A stretch of DNA of 64,000 bases from JAAYJT01 sp037446395. Its GTDB lineage: Bacteria > Bacteroidota > Bacteroidia > Bacteroidales > JAAYJT01. Location: contig JBBIIP010000012.1 of assembly GCA_037446395.1 (NCBI GenBank), positions 15,241 through 79,240 of the forward strand, read 5' to 3'. Numbering within the stretch: position 1 is the stretch's first letter; every line of letters begins with the position of its first letter. Below, piece after piece: positions 44,025-53,739 of this stretch. Under the pieces are notes generated by a model. The model was not told the origin of the DNA and ran no database searches. It saw only the letters and a list, made by a program, of their open reading frames with translations. The translations under genes and the position numbers were made by a program.

Positions 44025-44042
44025 GGTTTGGGTTCGCAAAAA

Positions 44043-44951
44043 TCAAAGTAACAGGCTTAGGCCGAAAACAATTGAAAAAAGCAGCGTAGTGAGGGCAAGG
44101 CGTTTCAAGTAAGGGTCGAGTTCTGCGGGGATTGTATTGTGAAAAACACCATATACATTCATCCAGAAAAAAGGAACAGTAATCAGAAAAAACATCTGAA
44201 GAGGCGAATGATAATTAAGGAGCATATAAGTCAACCCGAGAACGATTGAACTGGTTATTAAAACCAGGTGATATATTCTTGCTGCGCCAATGCCCCATCT
44301 TACCACAAGGGTACGTTTTCCGCTTTGTGCATCGTTTTTGTGATCGCGCATGTTGTTCAGATTGAGTACGGCCACACTCAGGAATCCTAATGCTGCTGCA
44401 GGTAAAAATACATCTGGAGCAAGGTGGTTGGTAATCAAAAAGTAGGTTCCCATAACTCCGGCCAGGCCAAAAAATATGAACACAAATAAATCCCCAAAAC
44501 CAGCGTATCCATAAGGTTTTTTACCGATGGTGTATGTAATGGCCGAAATAATAGCAAGCAAGCCCAACACAAGAAATAACAGTTTTGAGATTAATCCAAT
44601 TTCACGAGTTCCGAAATAAACCAATGGAATGCCTGATGCCAGTGCCATCAAGGCCACAACAATCACTCCGTGTTTCATGGCAAGCGCACTGATTTTTCCA
44701 CTTTGCACCGCACGTTTAGGGCCTAAACGATTTTCGTTGTCCGCTCCATGTGTTGAGTCACCCAGATCGTTGGCCAGATTCGAAAGCACCTGCAGAAAAA
44801 GCGTGGTTGACAAGGCGAGCCCCACCACCAACCAGTTTTGGTAGCCGTTGAAATAGGCCAGGAATGCCCCTAGCAAAACCGAAGAAAAGGCAAGCGGCAG
44901 CGTTCGAAGCCTTAGGGCTGTGATCCAATATCTTAGCTTTGTTGTTGTCAA
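44043..44951 (-). CDS. menA: 1,4-dihydroxy-2-naphthoate polyprenyltransferase
   Basis: A 302-residue UbiA-family membrane prenyltransferase with about nine helices. The Asp-rich motif NLANDLGDSTHGAD (about 63-76) binds the prenyl diphosphate through magnesium, and the second motif NNMRDHKNDAQSGK is present. It attaches the prenyl tail to dihydroxynaphthoate at the membrane. The start is TTG at 44951, 11 bases after menB; no in-frame ATG precedes it near this site. It lies between menB and menCE in the same operon. Confidence 0.95.
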   Translation of the reverse strand: MTTTKLRYWITALRLRTLPLAFSSVLLGAFLAYFNGYQNWLVVGLALSTTLFLQVLSNLANDLGDSTHGADNENRLGPKRAVQSGKISALAMKHGVIVVALMALASGIPLVYFGTREIGLISKLLFLVLGLLAIISAITYTIGKKPYGYAGFGDLFVFIFFGLAGVMGTYFLITNHLAPDVFLPAAALGFLSVAVLNLNNMRDHKNDAQSGKRTLVVRWGIGAARIYHLVLITSSIVLGLTYMLLNYHSPLQMFFLITVPFFWMNVYGVFHNTIPAELDPYLKRLALTTLLFSIVFGLSLLL

Positions 44952-44962
44952 CGATTCGGTGA

Positions 44963-45787
44963 TTAGGGAAATTTTGGATATTTCTGAAAGTCGGGGTCGC
45001 GTTTTTCAAGAAACGCCCTTTTCCCTTCCTGGGCTTCGTCGGTGAGGTAGTAAAGCAGGGTGGCATTTCCGGCCAGTTCCTGCAATCCGGCCTGGCCATC
45101 GAGTTCGGCATTCATGCATACCTTTAGCATGCGAATGGCAAGCGGGCTTCTTTTCATAATCGTCTTACACCAATCCACCACTTCATCCTCGAGTTGGTCA
45201 AAGGGAACAACCTTGTTTACAAGCCCCATCTCCAAAGCTTCCCGGGCAGAGTATTGACGGCAGAGGAACCATATTTCGCGTGCTTTCTTCTGGCCGACTA
45301 TGCGAGCCAGGTATGAAGAACCAAATCCTCCATCAAAACTTCCCACTTTGGGTCCGGTTTGTCCGAAAATTGCATTCTCAGATGCAATGGTCAGGTCGCA
45401 AACCACATGCAGAACATGGCCGCCCCCGATAGCAAACCCATTCACCATGGCGATAACCGGTTTGGGCAGGGAGCGTATCATTTTTTGCAAATCCAATACA
45501 TTAAGGCGTGGAATACCATCTTTCCCAACATACCCACCCAGGGTTTTGATATTTTGATCTCCTCCGCTGCAAAATGCCTTATCGCCTGCCCCTGTGATGA
45601 CTACAACTCCAATATCATTATTCTCGCGGCAAATACGCATGGCATCTATCATTTCCTGAATGGTGTCGGGGGTAAATGCATTTCGGTAGCGTGGCCGGTT
45701 GATTGTGATCCGGGCTATGCCTTCGAAAAAATCGAACATGATTTCTTCGTATTCTTTTAGTTTAATCCAATTGCGTTCGGTTTTCAT
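44963..45787 (-). CDS. menB: 1,4-dihydroxy-2-naphthoyl-CoA synthase
   Basis: A 274-residue crotonase-fold enzyme that closes the naphthoquinone ring of o-succinylbenzoyl-CoA. The oxyanion segments are FCSGGDQ and FAIGGGHVLH. The FGQTGPKVGSFDGGFGSSY stretch carries the Gly that marks the type I, bicarbonate-dependent MenB, where type II enzymes use an Asp. The C-terminus, RDPDFQKYPKFP, is typical. It overlaps the menD stop by the four bases ATGA, so the two are probably translated together. Confidence 0.97.
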   Translation of the reverse strand: MKTERNWIKLKEYEEIMFDFFEGIARITINRPRYRNAFTPDTIQEMIDAMRICRENNDIGVVVITGAGDKAFCSGGDQNIKTLGGYVGKDGIPRLNVLDLQKMIRSLPKPVIAMVNGFAIGGGHVLHVVCDLTIASENAIFGQTGPKVGSFDGGFGSSYLARIVGQKKAREIWFLCRQYSAREALEMGLVNKVVPFDQLEDEVVDWCKTIMKRSPLAIRMLKVCMNAELDGQAGLQELAGNATLLYYLTDEAQEGKRAFLEKRDPDFQKYPKFP

Positions 45788-47472
45788 AATTGTAGCGATT
45801 GAAAATATTTCTTTAACACCTCTGCGCTTAGTTTGTTTGATGTCTTGATTTCAAGGATGGCTGGTCGTGGCATTTTCAGATCGAGAAATAAAGGAAGGCT
45901 GGTTAACAGACCGGCTTCGTCCGAAGCCCTGTAAAAATCGAGGCCAAACATTTTGGCAAGGTGGTGGATGTCGGGGACAAATGGGGTTTCGATGAAAGTT
46001 TCGAACCCTGGGATAGTGCTGGGCCCGTCAATAATCCGAAAAATATTGCCTCCATTGTTGTTCAAAACAACTATTCGAAGGTTGTGCGTCAGGTTGGTAT
46101 TCCACAAGGCATTTGAATCGTAGAGAAACGAAATATCGCCCGCAAAAAGCACGGTTAGGGATGGATTGGCAAATGCCGCCCCGACCGCTGTTGATACTAC
46201 GCCATCTATCCCGCTCACCCCGCGGTTTCCATAACAGGTGCTGCCTTTGGGCAAATCGAATAGCTGCAGGTAGCGTACTGGGGTACTGTTGCCTGCCTGA
46301 ATCATGCAATTTTTGGGCAAACGAGCAAGGATGGTATCAAATGCCTTCAGGTCGCTCCAGGGGCAATTTTGCATAAAGAGTGCATGCTTTGAATGTTTAA
46401 GTTTTGCCAAACTCCGCCAATTACTGCGATAATCGCTCACGCCCTGGGTAGCAAAGCGGCCAAACTCCCTGAAAAAATCTTTTGGCTGCATGCCAATACT
46501 CAAGGTCAGGTTTCTGAAAGTATCCATGTGCTCCAAGCCAGCAGCAATATGCCAGTGCATTTGTGGCTTGCATTGCTGTAGCCAGGCTTTGACTTTGCGC
46601 GATACAATATGTCCTCCTGTGGTAAGAAGAATCTCTGGGGTTAAAACACATCCCTTATGTTTTCCAAGTCCCTCGATTAGTTGGTCTATGTGTTCAAATA
46701 AAAATTCTCCAGAGAGGTTGGAGGTTGTTTCGGTAAATATAGCTATCGAAGGATCCACGGCCAGTTGACAAAAAAGTTTATTTAGTTCAGCATCGGGGGG
46801 ATGCAGTCCGATTATGATGAGTTTTGATTTGCTCTTATTCCAAATTTCGGCAAGTCTTCGCATGTCTGTTTGAGCAGCAAATGTTCTAACTGGCAATTGC
46901 TCCATTAGGGGCGGCGGGGGGCAGGTTTCAGCGATTTCTTCATATAAGGGTTCGCTCAGGGGTATGTTTATATGTACCGGCCCCAACACCGGATACATAC
47001 TTGAATCAATGGCTTCGTTTATTAGTCGTGCGTTATAGCGCACAATCGGGTCATCCATTATTCCGGCCGGCAACTGCACACTTTTTCGTATGAATTTGGC
47101 ATACAAATTACTTTGCAGAATGCTTTGCCCATCGCCCTGATTTATCCATTCGGGCGGGCGGTCGGCTGTAATCACAATCAATGGAACTTGCTGATAATAG
47201 GCCTCGGCAATTGCAGGGGCATAATTCAATGCTGCGCTCCCCGAAGTGCAGGATAAAACAACAGGTTGTCGTGTTTGCTGTGCAATGCCCAATGCAAAAA
47301 AAGCAGCCGACCGCTCATCTATCACACTCAAGCATTTAAGCTCTGCTTTTCGATTGAAAGCGGCAATCACTGGCGCATTGCGCGAACCCGGCGATAGCAC
47401 AGCCGTTTTGATTCCTTTAAGCACCAATAACTCGGCAAGATGACTGAGTAGTTGTTTTCCGGTATATGCCAT
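45784..47472 (-). CDS. menD: 2-succinyl-5-enolpyruvyl-6-hydroxy-3-cyclohexene-1-carboxylate synthase
   Basis: A 562-residue thiamine diphosphate enzyme. The N-terminal domain has VLSPGSRNAPV and the glutamate in DERSAAFFALG; the C-terminal cofactor domain has GNRGVSGIDGVVSTAVG and FAGDISFLYD, the GDG-like motif for Mg-ThDP. It joins isochorismate with the succinyl semialdehyde unit from 2-oxoglutarate. The gene follows menF by 10 bases and overlaps menB by four. Confidence 0.97.
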   Translation of the reverse strand: MAYTGKQLLSHLAELLVLKGIKTAVLSPGSRNAPVIAAFNRKAELKCLSVIDERSAAFFALGIAQQTRQPVVLSCTSGSAALNYAPAIAEAYYQQVPLIVITADRPPEWINQGDGQSILQSNLYAKFIRKSVQLPAGIMDDPIVRYNARLINEAIDSSMYPVLGPVHINIPLSEPLYEEIAETCPPPPLMEQLPVRTFAAQTDMRRLAEIWNKSKSKLIIIGLHPPDAELNKLFCQLAVDPSIAIFTETTSNLSGEFLFEHIDQLIEGLGKHKGCVLTPEILLTTGGHIVSRKVKAWLQQCKPQMHWHIAAGLEHMDTFRNLTLSIGMQPKDFFREFGRFATQGVSDYRSNWRSLAKLKHSKHALFMQNCPWSDLKAFDTILARLPKNCMIQAGNSTPVRYLQLFDLPKGSTCYGNRGVSGIDGVVSTAVGAAFANPSLTVLFAGDISFLYDSNALWNTNLTHNLRIVVLNNNGGNIFRIIDGPSTIPGFETFIETPFVPDIHHLAKMFGLDFYRASDEAGLLTSLPLFLDLKMPRPAILEIKTSNKLSAEVLKKYFQSLQL

Positions 47473-47482
47473 TACCTGGGAT

Positions 47483-48586
47483 TTAGCTTGCTAAGTTCCG
47501 GTTTTTTTCGATAACAGACAAGAGAATGCGTGATTTCAATGATGTTTCTTCCCATTCTTTTTCGGCAACAGAATCGCGAGTAATACCGCCACCAGTGTAA
47601 ATTACCAGTTGTGACGGCGTTATTTTCATACACCGCAGGTTCACAAAAAGCTGGGTGCGATTATCCGTGTTTATGGGGCCAAGAAAACCTGTATAATATT
47701 CCCGGGGGTGTTCTTCGATATGATGAATCAGTTGCTTTGCACGATCTCTTGGCAGGCCGCATACTGCAGGGGTTGGATGTAAATCGCCGAGCAGGGATGC
47801 CATCCGTGGCTCTTTCATTTGAAATTCAAAAGTAGTGCAGAGGTGTTCGAGCATGCCAGCTTTCATGGTTGAGGGGCCAAGGCTTTTTAGATTTTGAACT
47901 TCATGGTTTTGAAGTATGTTTTCGATAAACCGGCTTACGATAGCCTGCTCCTCAATTTCCTTGGTGCCCCAATTTAGTGTTCCCTCGGTTCTGGTGCCGG
48001 CCAAAGCCATGGTGCGATAGCGGTTGCCATTGCAATCTATCAGTGTTTCGGGTGTAGCTCCAAGCCAGGTGCCATAAGGCGGCAGATGGGCCAGGTAAGT
48101 AAAAGCCAGTGGTTGGTCTTTTTCCAGCGAAGAATAAACCCGTAAAACCGCATCGTTTGCGCAACGATCGAGGATTACCGTACGGGAAATCACTACTTTT
48201 TCAGCTTCTGCAGATGATAGACGATTGATTAGTTTATGAACTCCGTTGAGATAGTTTGCTCTTTTCGTTTCATTTGTTGATTCGTAGCCGGGCAAATAGG
48301 ATAACGGGATTGAAGAGAAATCCAGCTGTTCTTCAGACCAGGAATCCGGATGCAAAATCAAGTCGGGATCAAGAAAAATGAGCGGGGTGTTTTTGTTTAA
48401 TTCATAAGGATGAAACAAGAAACCTTTGCTGTTAATAACGGTATCTATGTTTTTGACCTTTCTAAGCCTGGACTCTTTCTGAAGCCAAACTTGGGCCTGC
48501 TGTCCAGGAACGCGAAACAATACAAAGGGTTGGCCGGTTCCAAGAAGCAATGAGATTTGTCCTAAAAAATCGCCTCGGTGAATCAT
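47483..48586 (-). CDS. menF: Isochorismate synthase
   Basis: A 367-residue chorismate-utilising enzyme that starts the menaquinone branch by converting chorismate to isochorismate. Conserved segments include YGTWLGATPETL, MALAGTR, LHPTPAVCGLPR and YYTGFLGPI, ending with IYTGGGITRDSVAEKEWEET, which holds the Mg-binding glutamates. Salicylate synthases and anthranilate synthases share the fold; the men neighbours decide the call. It lies 3 bases after menI and 10 before menD. Confidence 0.94.
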   Translation of the reverse strand: MIHRGDFLGQISLLLGTGQPFVLFRVPGQQAQVWLQKESRLRKVKNIDTVINSKGFLFHPYELNKNTPLIFLDPDLILHPDSWSEEQLDFSSIPLSYLPGYESTNETKRANYLNGVHKLINRLSSAEAEKVVISRTVILDRCANDAVLRVYSSLEKDQPLAFTYLAHLPPYGTWLGATPETLIDCNGNRYRTMALAGTRTEGTLNWGTKEIEEQAIVSRFIENILQNHEVQNLKSLGPSTMKAGMLEHLCTTFEFQMKEPRMASLLGDLHPTPAVCGLPRDRAKQLIHHIEEHPREYYTGFLGPINTDNRTQLFVNLRCMKITPSQLVIYTGGGITRDSVAEKEWEETSLKSRILLSVIEKNRNLAS

Positions 48587-48589
48587 TCA

Positions 48590-49006
48590 TTATTCTTTGT
48601 CAATCACCATCACTGTAAGCCTGGAAAGGCATATCAGTCTCTTTTTTTCGTCGGTAATTTTAATTTCCCACACATGTATTTTTCGTGAGTTTGCCACCAA
48701 TGTAGCTTTTCCGAAGACAACCCCCTCGCGAACCTTGCGTAGGTGGTTTGCATTGATCTCAATTCCAATGATTGTTTGTGTGTCGCTGTTTATCAATAAT
48801 ACAGAGCCAACACTACCGAGCGATTCGGCAAGGGCAGCGCTGGCCCCCCCATGCAAGAGGCCTGCCGGTTGACGGGTTCGCTCATCAACAGGCATGCGGG
48901 CGCACAAATAATTGCTGCCCAGTTCTGTATATTCAATCCCCAGGGCTTGCATTAGTGTTCCCCGGTTAATTTCGTTTAATTGTTTGATATCTACTTGCTT
49001 TATCAT
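48590..49006 (-). CDS. menI: Hotdog-fold thioesterase, probable 1,4-dihydroxy-2-naphthoyl-CoA hydrolase
   Basis: A 138-residue hotdog thioesterase. The active-site helix contains LLHGGASAALAESLGSVG, the PaaI/YdiI pattern with a catalytic acid in the helix (E66 or nearby), and MPVDERTRQPAG precedes it. Cluster membership with menF-D-B-A makes DHNA-CoA hydrolysis the natural role. Related hotdog enzymes act on other acyl-CoAs, so the specificity is inferred. It is the first gene of the men run, 96 bases after lnt. Confidence 0.88.
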   Translation of the reverse strand: MIKQVDIKQLNEINRGTLMQALGIEYTELGSNYLCARMPVDERTRQPAGLLHGGASAALAESLGSVGSVLLINSDTQTIIGIEINANHLRKVREGVVFGKATLVANSRKIHVWEIKITDEKKRLICLSRLTVMVIDKE

Positions 49007-49102
49007 TTTTGTGAATTTTTATCCAAACATCAATCGCGTAAGTGTCCAGTATCTTTAGGTTAGTGCTGTTACAGTGAAGTTAATTATTACATTTTCAGCC
49101 CA

Positions 49103-50716
49103 TTACAATTTATTCTTTTTAGATTTCAGTTTGAGCATAACTGTGATCAAAAACATCAGCACTGCACCAAATACTGAAGCACGTGCAATATAATCTCCAT
49201 ATCTTACATAAAAGGTATGGCCAGTATTTGCATAGATTTTCTGTCGAATGGCATCCGGCTGCCAGTACGAAGTGGCTTGTTGAATATCGCCCCGCTGGTT
49301 TACAAAACAAGAGATGCCTGTATTGGCTGAGCGGGCGATGGCGCGCCGCATTTCGATCGCACGGATCGAAGAGAACAAAAGATGCTGCCTGTGGCCTGGT
49401 GTGTTTTTCCACCATCCGTCGTTGGTGATTACAAAAATCAGGTTGGCTCCATTGCGTACAAATCCGGCCATAAATTCGCCATACGCGGACTCATAACAAA
49501 TAGCAGTTCCGATTTTTAGACCATCTGCCAATGAAAATGGAGTACGTACTGGGTCAATTCCCAGGCTTCCGACTGTTCCTCCCAAATCAATGGCCAACTT
49601 CTCGATAAATTTAACATAACGAACGAGCGGCATAACTTCTACACCGGGTGTAAGTTTTGATTTGTGATATACCTGAAAGTGTTGAGAGGTATCAATAATC
49701 AGGGCTGTGTTATATGCATTATAATGCAGGTCGGTGCCGGGATATTTACGTGCTGATGGTGGAAGTTGCTGAGCAGGATCAAGCATTTTGCGCGAGGAAA
49801 GGCCGATAATCAGGCTGGCACCCGGATAATTGCTAAGGTTTTCTCTGAATCGTGATACACTGGGAGCATAATTCAGGTGGTCTTCCCACACATATTCCTG
49901 TATCGCGCTCTCGGGACACACGATGAATCGGACACTGTCGTCAATTTCTTTTAAGGCCAGATTCCATACCCGATCGGCAACCTCGAGGGGCGGCAGCTCA
50001 TATTGCTCGGCATATGGATCGAGATTTGGCTGAACCACCACAACATCAACCGGCTTTCCCCTGGGCACTTCCCAATTTTTATACATTACCAGGGAGGCTG
50101 ATAACGGAACAACAATAACCAAGGTAAGGGTAGTGATATAGGAAAAAATATTCTTCTTTGATTTTTTTTCCTTTACGGATTTAATTAATTGAAAAACCAA
50201 AATATTAACAACCAGTATCCAGAGAGTTCCTCCAAACATTCCCGTAAATTCGTACCATTGAATCCATTTGTTCCATGCTGCAAATCCATTTCCAAGGCTC
50301 AGCCACGGCCAGTTGAGGTCCCAATGGTGATGAATCAACTCGAAAGTAATCCAATAAAAGATAAGCGTCAAATAGCCTTGTGTTTGTCGGGGAAACTGCC
50401 TTTTGCCAAGATGAAACAACCCAAAAAAGAAGGTCATAAATACGGAGTTGAGCACAATGGCCAAAGCAGCTCCTACAGCTGTTGAATTTACAATCCACCA
50501 TGTGGTTAGAAGGTTCCAAACAAAGAATGCGGGTAGCACATATGCCATGATGGCAAACACGGAAGAGGAATTTTTTCTCTTATTAAAATACTCTTCAATA
50601 AATAGTAATGGCACAAAGGCCACAAATAATAAAACCGGAACACCGTGCATGGGCCAGGAAAGGCTCAGGAGAAGCCCACTTAGCAAGGACATCAGAACCA
50701 GATGAGTCCGTTTCAT
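49103..50716 (-). CDS. lnt: Apolipoprotein N-acyltransferase
   Basis: A 537-residue membrane enzyme that adds the third acyl chain to lipoproteins. About six N-terminal helices (1-210) precede a nitrilase-like domain with the Glu-Lys-Cys triad: Glu in CPESAIQEY, Lys in YHKSKLTPGVE and Cys in TAICYESAYGE. A last helix (about 510-530) anchors the C-terminus. Two ATGs in a row occur at 50719 and 50716; AAGGAA lies just upstream, and 50716 gives the better spacing. It sits between hflX and menI in one minus-strand run. Confidence 0.93.
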   Translation of the reverse strand: MKRTHLVLMSLLSGLLLSLSWPMHGVPVLLFVAFVPLLFIEEYFNKRKNSSSVFAIMAYVLPAFFVWNLLTTWWIVNSTAVGAALAIVLNSVFMTFFFGLFHLGKRQFPRQTQGYLTLIFYWITFELIHHHWDLNWPWLSLGNGFAAWNKWIQWYEFTGMFGGTLWILVVNILVFQLIKSVKEKKSKKNIFSYITTLTLVIVVPLSASLVMYKNWEVPRGKPVDVVVVQPNLDPYAEQYELPPLEVADRVWNLALKEIDDSVRFIVCPESAIQEYVWEDHLNYAPSVSRFRENLSNYPGASLIIGLSSRKMLDPAQQLPPSARKYPGTDLHYNAYNTALIIDTSQHFQVYHKSKLTPGVEVMPLVRYVKFIEKLAIDLGGTVGSLGIDPVRTPFSLADGLKIGTAICYESAYGEFMAGFVRNGANLIFVITNDGWWKNTPGHRQHLLFSSIRAIEMRRAIARSANTGISCFVNQRGDIQQATSYWQPDAIRQKIYANTGHTFYVRYGDYIARASVFGAVLMFLITVMLKLKSKKNKL

Positions 50717-50756
50717 CATTTTCCTTTTTGGTTATTTAGAACACGGTGGGCAAGGT

Positions 50757-51944
50757 TCAATAAAGGTATTTTTCATAAGGGTATCTTTTGCTGTGTATCG
50801 CTTTCACGTTGTAATAGATCACATCCAGCAGCTCGGTCAAATTTGTTTTTTGTGTGGCAGAAATAAAAACGGCAGGAGCATTACTGCGCGCCACCCAATG
50901 TTTTTTCAGGGAGTCTATGTCGCGAAAGACAATGCCTTCTGGTGCAGCATCAAACGGTGCTGCGGGAGGCAAAGCATCTATTTTATTGAAAACCATCAAT
51001 ACAATTTTATCTCCTGCTTTTATTTCGGCAAGGGTTTGGTTCACAACATCAATTTGTTCCTCAAAACCCGCATGAGAGATGTCTACTACATGCACCAAAA
51101 TATCCGATTCTCGCACCTCGTCGAGTGTTGACTTGAATGAGTCTATGAGTGAGTGTGGCAATTTTCGAATGAAACCGACTGTGTCGGAAAGAAGAAACGG
51201 CAGGTTTCCGATCACCACCTTGCGCACTGTAGTATCGAGTGTGGCAAATAGTTTGTTTTCTGAAAACACTTCTGATTTGCTCAGTGTGTTCATGAGTGTT
51301 GATTTCCCGACATTTGTATAGCCTATTAAAGCCACTCTGACCATTTGGCCACGATTACTCCGTTGTGTAATTTTTTGCTTATCTATTTCGGTGAGCTTTT
51401 CTTTTAGCAGGTTTATTTTATCGCGGATGATGCGGCGGTCGGTTTCGATTTCTTTTTCTCCGGGTCCCCGCATTCCAATACCTCCTCGTTGCTTGCTTAA
51501 GTGGGTCCACATACGCGTGAGCCGCGGCAGCAGGTATTGATATTGTGCCAGTTCAACCTGGGTGCGGGCAGTTGCAGTGCGAGCCCGGCGGGCAAAGATG
51601 TCGAGGATCAGGTTGTTTCTGTCAAGCACTTTGCACTGCAGGGCTTCCTGTATGTTTCTGATTTGGATAGCACTGAGTTCATCGTCGAAAACTACTGTAT
51701 CAATCCCCTCTATGTGTACATATTTTGCAATCTCTTCTAATTTTCCTGTGCCGACGAATGTTCGGGAATTGGGTTTATCGACCCGTTGCACAAAACGGCG
51801 TAACACTTCTCCTCCTGCCGTATCAACCAGAAAATCCAGTTCATCGAGAAATTCTTTGATTCTTTTCTCACTCTGACTGCCAGTAATCAATCCCACAAGA
51901 ACTACTTTCTCGACAGAATTTTTAGTGTCTATAAGCTCAAACAT
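50757..51944 (-). CDS. hflX: Ribosome-associated GTPase HflX
   Basis: A 395-residue GTPase. The N-terminal glycine-rich domain (to about 190), with TFVGTGKLEEI, RTATARTQVELAQYQYLLPR and RGGIGMRGPGEKEIE, is diagnostic. The G domain has the P-loop GYTNVGKS (208-215), DTVGF and NKID. HflX splits stalled or heat-damaged ribosomes. It begins 10 bases after the isoaspartyl peptidase and precedes lnt by about 38 bases. Confidence 0.96.
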   Translation of the reverse strand: MFELIDTKNSVEKVVLVGLITGSQSEKRIKEFLDELDFLVDTAGGEVLRRFVQRVDKPNSRTFVGTGKLEEIAKYVHIEGIDTVVFDDELSAIQIRNIQEALQCKVLDRNNLILDIFARRARTATARTQVELAQYQYLLPRLTRMWTHLSKQRGGIGMRGPGEKEIETDRRIIRDKINLLKEKLTEIDKQKITQRSNRGQMVRVALIGYTNVGKSTLMNTLSKSEVFSENKLFATLDTTVRKVVIGNLPFLLSDTVGFIRKLPHSLIDSFKSTLDEVRESDILVHVVDISHAGFEEQIDVVNQTLAEIKAGDKIVLMVFNKIDALPPAAPFDAAPEGIVFRDIDSLKKHWVARSNAPAVFISATQKTNLTELLDVIYYNVKAIHSKRYPYEKYLY

Positions 51945-51954
51945 CAGAAAGTTA

Positions 51955-52941
51955 TTACTTATTGAAGATCATCACTGCCGTTTCGCCAAGGCTATTCACA
52001 AAGCCCCTGTACATACCCGATGTATTATATGGCATGGCGATGTTTCCGTCTTTGTCAACACAAATTACCCCTCCATTGCCTTTTTGTTTCACAAGTTTAT
52101 CCATCACAACCGAGTGCGATGCATCATAAAGACTCATGCTTTTGTAAAGCATCAGCGCCGAGATGTCGTAGCTGACAACATTGCGGATAAAAAATTCTCC
52201 ATGACCGGTAGCTGAAACAGCACAGGTTTGATTGTTTGCATAGGTTCCGGCTCCAATGACAGGCACGTCTCCTACCCTGCCAAATTTTTTCATTACCATT
52301 CCTCCGGTCGAAGTTCCTGCGGCCAGGTTGCCTTTCTTATCGAGAGCAACCGCACCAACAGTACCTTTTCGACCGCTATCATCGTTTTGCTTTTTAATGC
52401 GCAAGTACTCATTCCAGCTTTTGTCGGTACGAAAATAACCCGGATCAACAATTTCGAGCCCCTGCTGCTGGGCAAACTTTTCAGCTCCCCGACTTATCAA
52501 CAACACATGTGGAGATTTTTCCATTACGGTACGGGCGGCTGTAATCGGGTTTTTGATGATGTGGACACCGGCCACAGCTCCTGCATTAAGTGTGCTGCCA
52601 TCCATGATTGAAGCATCGAGTTCGATCTGGCCATCGGCATTAAAAACTGCACCTTTGCCTGCATTGAATACAGGGCAATCTTCGAGAGCACGAACGGCTG
52701 CTTCAACGGCATCGAGTGCTGTTCCATTGTTTTTGAGGACAGCTTCGCCGGCATCTAAAGCCATTTGCAAACCCCGGTGTGCTTCCGTGATTTGTTCAGG
52801 GGTCATTTTGCTTTCCTGCATATTGCCCGCTCCTCCATGGATCACCAGCACGTAGTCAGGTTTTTGGGCATTAGCCATAGTGCTTGCCAGGGTAATCACA
52901 CAAGCCGAAAAGATAAACACTAAATACCTCAGTCTTTTCAT
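51955..52941 (-). CDS. Exported isoaspartyl peptidase/L-asparaginase (Ntn hydrolase)
   Basis: A 328-residue exported N-terminal nucleophile hydrolase with signal peptide to about 26 (MANAQ). Autocleavage would expose T194 in GTVGAVALD, and the substrate pocket has GDVPVIGAGTYA and TGHGEFFIR. The family splits beta-aspartyl dipeptides and asparagine; the export signal suggests a periplasmic role in peptide or asparagine use. Lysosomal-type aspartylglucosaminidases share the fold. It lies 20 bases after the permease gene. Confidence 0.9.
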   Translation of the reverse strand: MKRLRYLVFIFSACVITLASTMANAQKPDYVLVIHGGAGNMQESKMTPEQITEAHRGLQMALDAGEAVLKNNGTALDAVEAAVRALEDCPVFNAGKGAVFNADGQIELDASIMDGSTLNAGAVAGVHIIKNPITAARTVMEKSPHVLLISRGAEKFAQQQGLEIVDPGYFRTDKSWNEYLRIKKQNDDSGRKGTVGAVALDKKGNLAAGTSTGGMVMKKFGRVGDVPVIGAGTYANNQTCAVSATGHGEFFIRNVVSYDISALMLYKSMSLYDASHSVVMDKLVKQKGNGGVICVDKDGNIAMPYNTSGMYRGFVNSLGETAVMIFNK

Positions 52942-52961
52942 ATATAAACAGATTAAATGAA

Positions 52962-53735
52962 TTAGATGAATAAATTTTTAATGCTAATTATTCCGCTCAG
53001 GTCTGCGGCGGTTACAAGAATAAATACCACAATTACCCAACGAACAAACCTTGCTCCTTGTTTCACTGCCATGCGGGCAGCAATTAACGCTCCAAAAATA
53101 TTACCAATGGCATGAATCAATCCGAAAGTCCAATCTAGTTGTCCGTTCATAAAAAAAACAATCATGGCAAATGGTGTGTAAAGCATCACGATCCACACTT
53201 TGATGGCGTTGGCTTTTATCAGGTCGTACCCGGCGCCCAATACGATGGCCGCCAGCAAAAAATACCCCACGCCTGCTTGTATAAATCCACCGTAAAGTCC
53301 AATTCCGAAAAACACCAGCATCTGTATCCATCCCGATCGTTTTATTTCGCCCCCTTCTTTGCCCTTAATCCATTGTGCCGGTTTGATAAACATCATCCCC
53401 AGAATTGCAATCAATAGCAACGCAATGACCTTTTTAAAAACCTGTTCGTTAATGTCAATAGCCAGCTGAGCGCCCAGAATTGATCCTACCACTGCTGGCA
53501 ATGCCAATCGGGTTCCTTCTTTGATGTTTAATACCTTTTGATGCCTGAAAGACCCTGAAGATGCAAGCGTTTGAAACAGCACAGCAATTCTTGTGGTGCC
53601 ATTGGCAACCTGGGGCGGAAGACCAAGAAACATGAAGACCGATAGCGAAATTACCGACCCTCCGCCTGCCATCGTATTTATAAAGCCTGCCAGTATTCCT
53701 GAAACAACTAAAAGTATAACTTGCACCGTGGTCAT
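52962..53735 (-). CDS. TauE/SafE family membrane permease
   Basis: A 257-residue protein with about eight hydrophobic segments and the N-terminal GFINTMAGGGSVISL segment that marks this family (also in PF01925). Members export or import sulfite, sulfoacetate or other organic anions; the substrate is unknown here. It begins 4 bases after nhaC and ends 20 bases before the peptidase gene, in a compact minus-strand operon. Confidence 0.85.
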   Translation of the reverse strand: MTTVQVILLVVSGILAGFINTMAGGGSVISLSVFMFLGLPPQVANGTTRIAVLFQTLASSGSFRHQKVLNIKEGTRLALPAVVGSILGAQLAIDINEQVFKKVIALLLIAILGMMFIKPAQWIKGKEGGEIKRSGWIQMLVFFGIGLYGGFIQAGVGYFLLAAIVLGAGYDLIKANAIKVWIVMLYTPFAMIVFFMNGQLDWTFGLIHAIGNIFGALIAARMAVKQGARFVRWVIVVFILVTAADLSGIISIKNLFI

Positions 53736-53739
53736 AGCG

